In this document: one piece after another, positions 49,933 through 52,435 of the stretch
How the letters are laid out: each line of letters begins with the position of its first letter
Numbering within the stretch: position 1 is the first letter of the stretch
From: Candidatus Melainabacteria bacterium
GTDB lineage: Bacteria > Cyanobacteriota > Vampirovibrionia > Obscuribacterales > Obscuribacteraceae
DNA length: 52,435 bases
Reading direction: 5' to 3'
Assembly: GCA_003153555.1 (NCBI GenBank)
Contig: PLZS01000200.1
Span: 395 to 52,829 of the forward strand
Translations under genes and position numbers: made by a program
The notes under the pieces: model-generated
Database searches by the model: none
What the model was told of the DNA's origin: nothing
Seen by the model: only the letters and a program-made list of their open reading frames with translations

Positions 49933-50421
49933 ATGTCCGCTGGTCAGGCGAAGTTGCTCCACATGCCAAGAATGACGAACCCCACAATACTAGTCGTGGA
50001 AGACAACGAGACCGAGCAATACGTGCTCACGCAGCTGTTGCAGAACTTTGACTATAACGCTCACGTGGTGGCATCTGGTGAGCAAGCGCTTACCGCCTTG
50101 GGTTTGACCAAATACGCGGCCGTGCTCATGGATATAACATTGCCTGGGATCGACGGTTATGAGTGCACGAGACGCATCCGTCGGATTGAATTGGAGTCCG
50201 GCAGACGGACTCCAATAATTGCACTAACAGCCAGAGCAGAACAAAGCGATCATAATGCCGCCACGGAATCAGGCATGGACGACTACATGAGCAAGCCCTT
50301 TGAACCCGAGGATCTGCGTAAGATGCTGCTGCGCTATGTTTACGTCCCAGAGCATCCTAACCTGAAAGTGCTGCGCCCGTGTGAGGGAGAGCGGCCGGAA
50401 CGGCAGCCAGAAAGCAAATAG
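49933..50421 (+). CDS. single-domain response regulator
   Basis: 162 residues with a full receiver: TILVVEDNETEQYVLTQLLQ, AVLMDITLPGIDGYE with the phospho-Asp, PIIALTARAEQSDHN with the Thr, and DDYMSKPFEPEDLRKML with the Lys. There is no output domain: a basic tail of about 35 residues ends it. Starts at 49963 or 49972 are possible. It may accept phosphate in a phosphorelay whose kinase is outside the window. Confidence 0.9.
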   Translation: MSAGQAKLLHMPRMTNPTILVVEDNETEQYVLTQLLQNFDYNAHVVASGEQALTALGLTKYAAVLMDITLPGIDGYECTRRIRRIELESGRRTPIIALTARAEQSDHNAATESGMDDYMSKPFEPEDLRKMLLRYVYVPEHPNLKVLRPCEGERPERQPESK

Positions 50422-50574
50422 TCTTGAGCACAAAGAAAATTTGTGCGGCATTGCCGCGCCTGCGGTCAGTAAGGACTGAAAACAGCCGAGAATCGCGGAC
50501 AGCTATGCTTCCGACTGGCAAAAAGGTAAAATATAAGACTCTGGATCGGCGGCCGTGACCGAGGATGTGTCCTC

Positions 50575-51051
50575 ATGGCAGACAGCTTCTGTCTGAAGAT
50601 TCAAATAATGCCTGATGGTTCGCGGCTACGCTACGAGCAATCTTTCAGCGGCTCAACAATGGACATGGTTTCATTGCCTGTCTCGCGGGCACTGCAAGCC
50701 GTTCTAATCACCATGGAGCGTCAGCCTGGCGACAAACGGATCGATATCACCCGCTCGAAGTTGGCCCAGATCATCCGGGAATGGAGGCAGCAAGCGATTG
50801 ATGTGCTACTCGTAGATCACCGCAAGGCCACGCAAGAAGTCACGCTACCTTCCGGCATTGTTTTGAACCGCAGCTCTCACTTATTGCTGTTGGTGAAGGC
50901 TTTCCAGCAATGGAAAAAGGGCGAAATGGTTCTGGCTGAAGATGACGCGCAGGCCCTCAAGGTCTGGATCGGTGATCGCGTTCCGTTCGGGATGGATGCC
51001 GTAGAAGCAATCAAAGACATGGAAGCCGTCAATAAGCTGGAGAACATCTAA
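50575..51051 (+). CDS. hypothetical protein
   Basis: 158 residues with a GAGG site before the ATG. ALQAVLITMERQPGDKRIDI and SKLAQIIREWRQQAIDVLLV suggest an alpha/beta fold; VTLPSGIVLNRSSHLLLLVK and a C-terminal helix follow. No family recognised. Adjacent to, and coupled with, the 74-residue gene. Confidence 0.7.
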   Translation: MADSFCLKIQIMPDGSRLRYEQSFSGSTMDMVSLPVSRALQAVLITMERQPGDKRIDITRSKLAQIIREWRQQAIDVLLVDHRKATQEVTLPSGIVLNRSSHLLLLVKAFQQWKKGEMVLAEDDAQALKVWIGDRVPFGMDAVEAIKDMEAVNKLENI

Positions 51052-51276
51052 GTGCCAGAACTGACAGATGACGAGATAAAGCGGTACACGAAGTCTGAAG
51101 AAGTACTGTATGTGAGTCGGATAGGACACGCACTGCAAATGGCGCACGAGCTAGAGCTTACTGGCAAAGAGCTTTGTGCTGAATTGACGGAGCGAATGAA
51201 TCAATCAGAGCGGTTGGTAAACTGGTCGAGAAGACTGCGGGCTGAGCGCCTGCAGAGTAGAAACGAGCGAGGCTGA
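51052..51276 (+). CDS. hypothetical small protein
   Basis: 74 residues, starting with the base after the previous stop (GTG start). All-helical and charged: LTDDEIKRYTKSEEVLYVSR, LQMAHELELTGKELCAELTE, and a basic tail. Not recognised; the layout suggests it works with the preceding gene. Confidence 0.65.
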   Translation: MPELTDDEIKRYTKSEEVLYVSRIGHALQMAHELELTGKELCAELTERMNQSERLVNWSRRLRAERLQSRNERG

Positions 51277-51552
51277 AATCCAATATCCTGCTCGTGCGGA
51301 CTTCGCCGCAGTGGAGCGGCCATAATTGCAGACACTGCACATATTTGTCCGTTGCCAGCGCGGCGGCGGCACCGCAGCGCAACAAGAGGGTGGCGGGCGG
51401 GGGTGAGGGCTGGCTTTGGCCCCTCTGCCGCAGTTTCGCCGGCAGCCTCCTGGGGCCTGCCGATCGAGCACCACCGACGGTATCACCGCATTTGACGAGC
51501 ACCGGAACGGTTAGGGCAAAGGTTCTCGGGCTCTAATTGGCCTGCCTGCCTA

Positions 51553-52435
51553 CTATTGCCCTCTCTCCGACTTCTTCTTGCCCTCGTCGTCACGCGGCTC
51601 ATGCCGCCCTTCTGTCCGTTTTCTTTCTTCTCTTTCGCCGAGCTCGAGCTCCTTATCCGTCTGCTTTGTTTCATCGAGCAGCAGGCTTCGCTCTTTGTGC
51701 GCCGCTTCATTTTCGGCTAACTGCACAACCGTTGACACTTGATCTTTCCGTTCTCGCGAATCGGCAATTTGTTCTTGCTGAGTAAGGCTGCTCTCTTTAG
51801 ACTGGTGAAGATCCAACAATAAGGCCGCTAAGTTCCGCCGAAGCTCAACTACCCGCTCCTCCAAGTTTTCAGACCACTCCTCGCCTTCCAGAGCTTCCCG
51901 CAGGTGCTGAATCTCTTCACGTTGTTTGTGAATGTCCATCCTGCCGGATTGCGTTTTCTTCCTCGCTCCGGCCGTAAGACAGCGCTCAATAATGCGCCGC
52001 ATCTCAGCATCAGCATCTTTATTGACGCTGTATTCATGCTGATCCAGGTATATCCAGGCGCCAAGTGCCTTACTGGCGACCTCTATACTTTCATGCATTG
52101 AGCGCGTCAGCGGCGTATCTCGTGTACAGAAGCAGATAATGGGAGTGTCAGCGTTTTCTGGAGTTTTCTGGATCTTAGGAAGCAGCTCCAACATTCTTGA
52201 CTCATCAAAATGGACACCAATCATGATTAGGTCGAATGCTTGTTCCTTTAGCTTCGCTAGAGCTTCTGATACCGCGCTGACAACAATGAATTCATGCTGC
52301 CATCTCAAGATGCGCTGCAGATTGGCAACATCATCAGGCGTAGCGGCGATTAAAATTCGAGCTACGTCGGTTACTTGCTCCTTCGAGAACGCGGATCTTT
52401 CGTCAGGCGGAGCGCTTACCAATCTTTGTAGTTCG
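51553..52435 (-). CDS. pseudo-receiver and coiled-coil protein, N-terminus beyond the right edge
   Basis: About 294 codons to the edge, still open (ELQRL precedes the TTG at 52422). A receiver-like fold runs from DVARILIAATPDD to WIYLDQHEYS; the phospho-Asp position is replaced (DLIMIGVHFDESRM has Gly there), so it is a pseudo-receiver like that at 39663. A coiled coil (HKQREEIQHLREALEGEEW, LEERVVELRRNLAALLLDL) and a highly charged tail follow. On a circular molecule it joins in frame to the receiver at 1-389. Confidence 0.8.
   Translation of the reverse strand, partial: ELQRLVSAPPDERSAFSKEQVTDVARILIAATPDDVANLQRILRWQHEFIVVSAVSEALAKLKEQAFDLIMIGVHFDESRMLELLPKIQKTPENADTPIICFCTRDTPLTRSMHESIEVASKALGAWIYLDQHEYSVNKDADAEMRRIIERCLTAGARKKTQSGRMDIHKQREEIQHLREALEGEEWSENLEERVVELRRNLAALLLDLHQSKESSLTQQEQIADSRERKDQVSTVVQLAENEAAHKERSLLLDETKQTDKELELGEREERKRTEGRHEPRDDEGKKKSERGQ

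Overview
The window reads as a mobilizable plasmid, or nearly all of one, from an environmental Gram-negative-type bacterium. The backbone supports this: an archaeo-eukaryotic-type primase, a cluster of short iteron-like repeats, ParA with a ribbon-helix-helix partner and flanking centromere-like repeats, a small tyrosine recombinase beside an 11-6-11 palindromic core site, and a relaxase/coupling-protein block next to an oriT-like sequence. No rRNA, tRNA or CRISPR array was seen. The gene mix (quinol NO reductase, NnrS, RIC, hemerythrins, DUF1858 proteins, an extra TrpRS) loosely recalls Obscuribacterales (Vampirovibrionia). That host guess comes from memory of gene content and is weak. The two ends of the window run into one open reading frame when joined, which suggests a circular molecule of about 52.4 kb, perhaps missing a few bases at the join.

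Layout. 0-4.6 kb: end of a receiver protein, ssb, a RadC-type JAB protein with two unknown partners, an RHH protein, a small unknown gene and a Gp88-like gene. 4.6-8.1 kb: a RIT element (three overlapping tyrosine recombinases with 30-bp inverted ends), inserted into the Gp88-like gene and splitting it cleanly with a 6-bp duplication. 8.5-22.3 kb: trpS, then an oxidoreductase operon (FAD-Rieske protein, ferredoxin, cupin, DUF1858, rubredoxin-like, cytochrome b-molybdopterin fusion), a VKOR/SPW membrane protein, an epimerase, and a stress module (two DUF488-type proteins, AlkA-like glycosylase, DUF1858, two hemerythrin-like proteins, flavin reductase). 22.4-24.8 kb: a type IV AbiE toxin-antitoxin cassette set between copies of a dispersed repeat. 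25-31.9 kb: replication and partition. 31.9-39.5 kb: a nitric-oxide response island (DUF488, NnrS, DUF1858, TPR, hemerythrin, Rrf2 regulator, RIC, qNOR). 40-47.5 kb: mobilization genes, including an unusual J-domain membrane protein. 47.7-49.8 kb: a second AbiE-like pair behind a duplicated operator. 50-52.4 kb: a response regulator, two unknown genes and a pseudo-receiver protein that runs off the end.

How it fits together. The 9.6-13.7, 18-22.3 and 32-39.5 kb blocks look like a plasmid-borne kit for nitrosative and iron-sulfur stress: NO is reduced by qNOR, damaged Fe-S centres are repaired by RIC, NO or O2 may be bound by hemerythrins, and the Rrf2 protein may sense NO. Several of these genes occur as paralogous pairs or triples, with one truncated remnant, so the kit seems to have grown by duplication. 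Two independent AbiE-type systems and the partition and resolution functions would stabilise the plasmid. A two-part dispersed repeat (module A hairpin, module B) marks the borders of the accessory cassettes.
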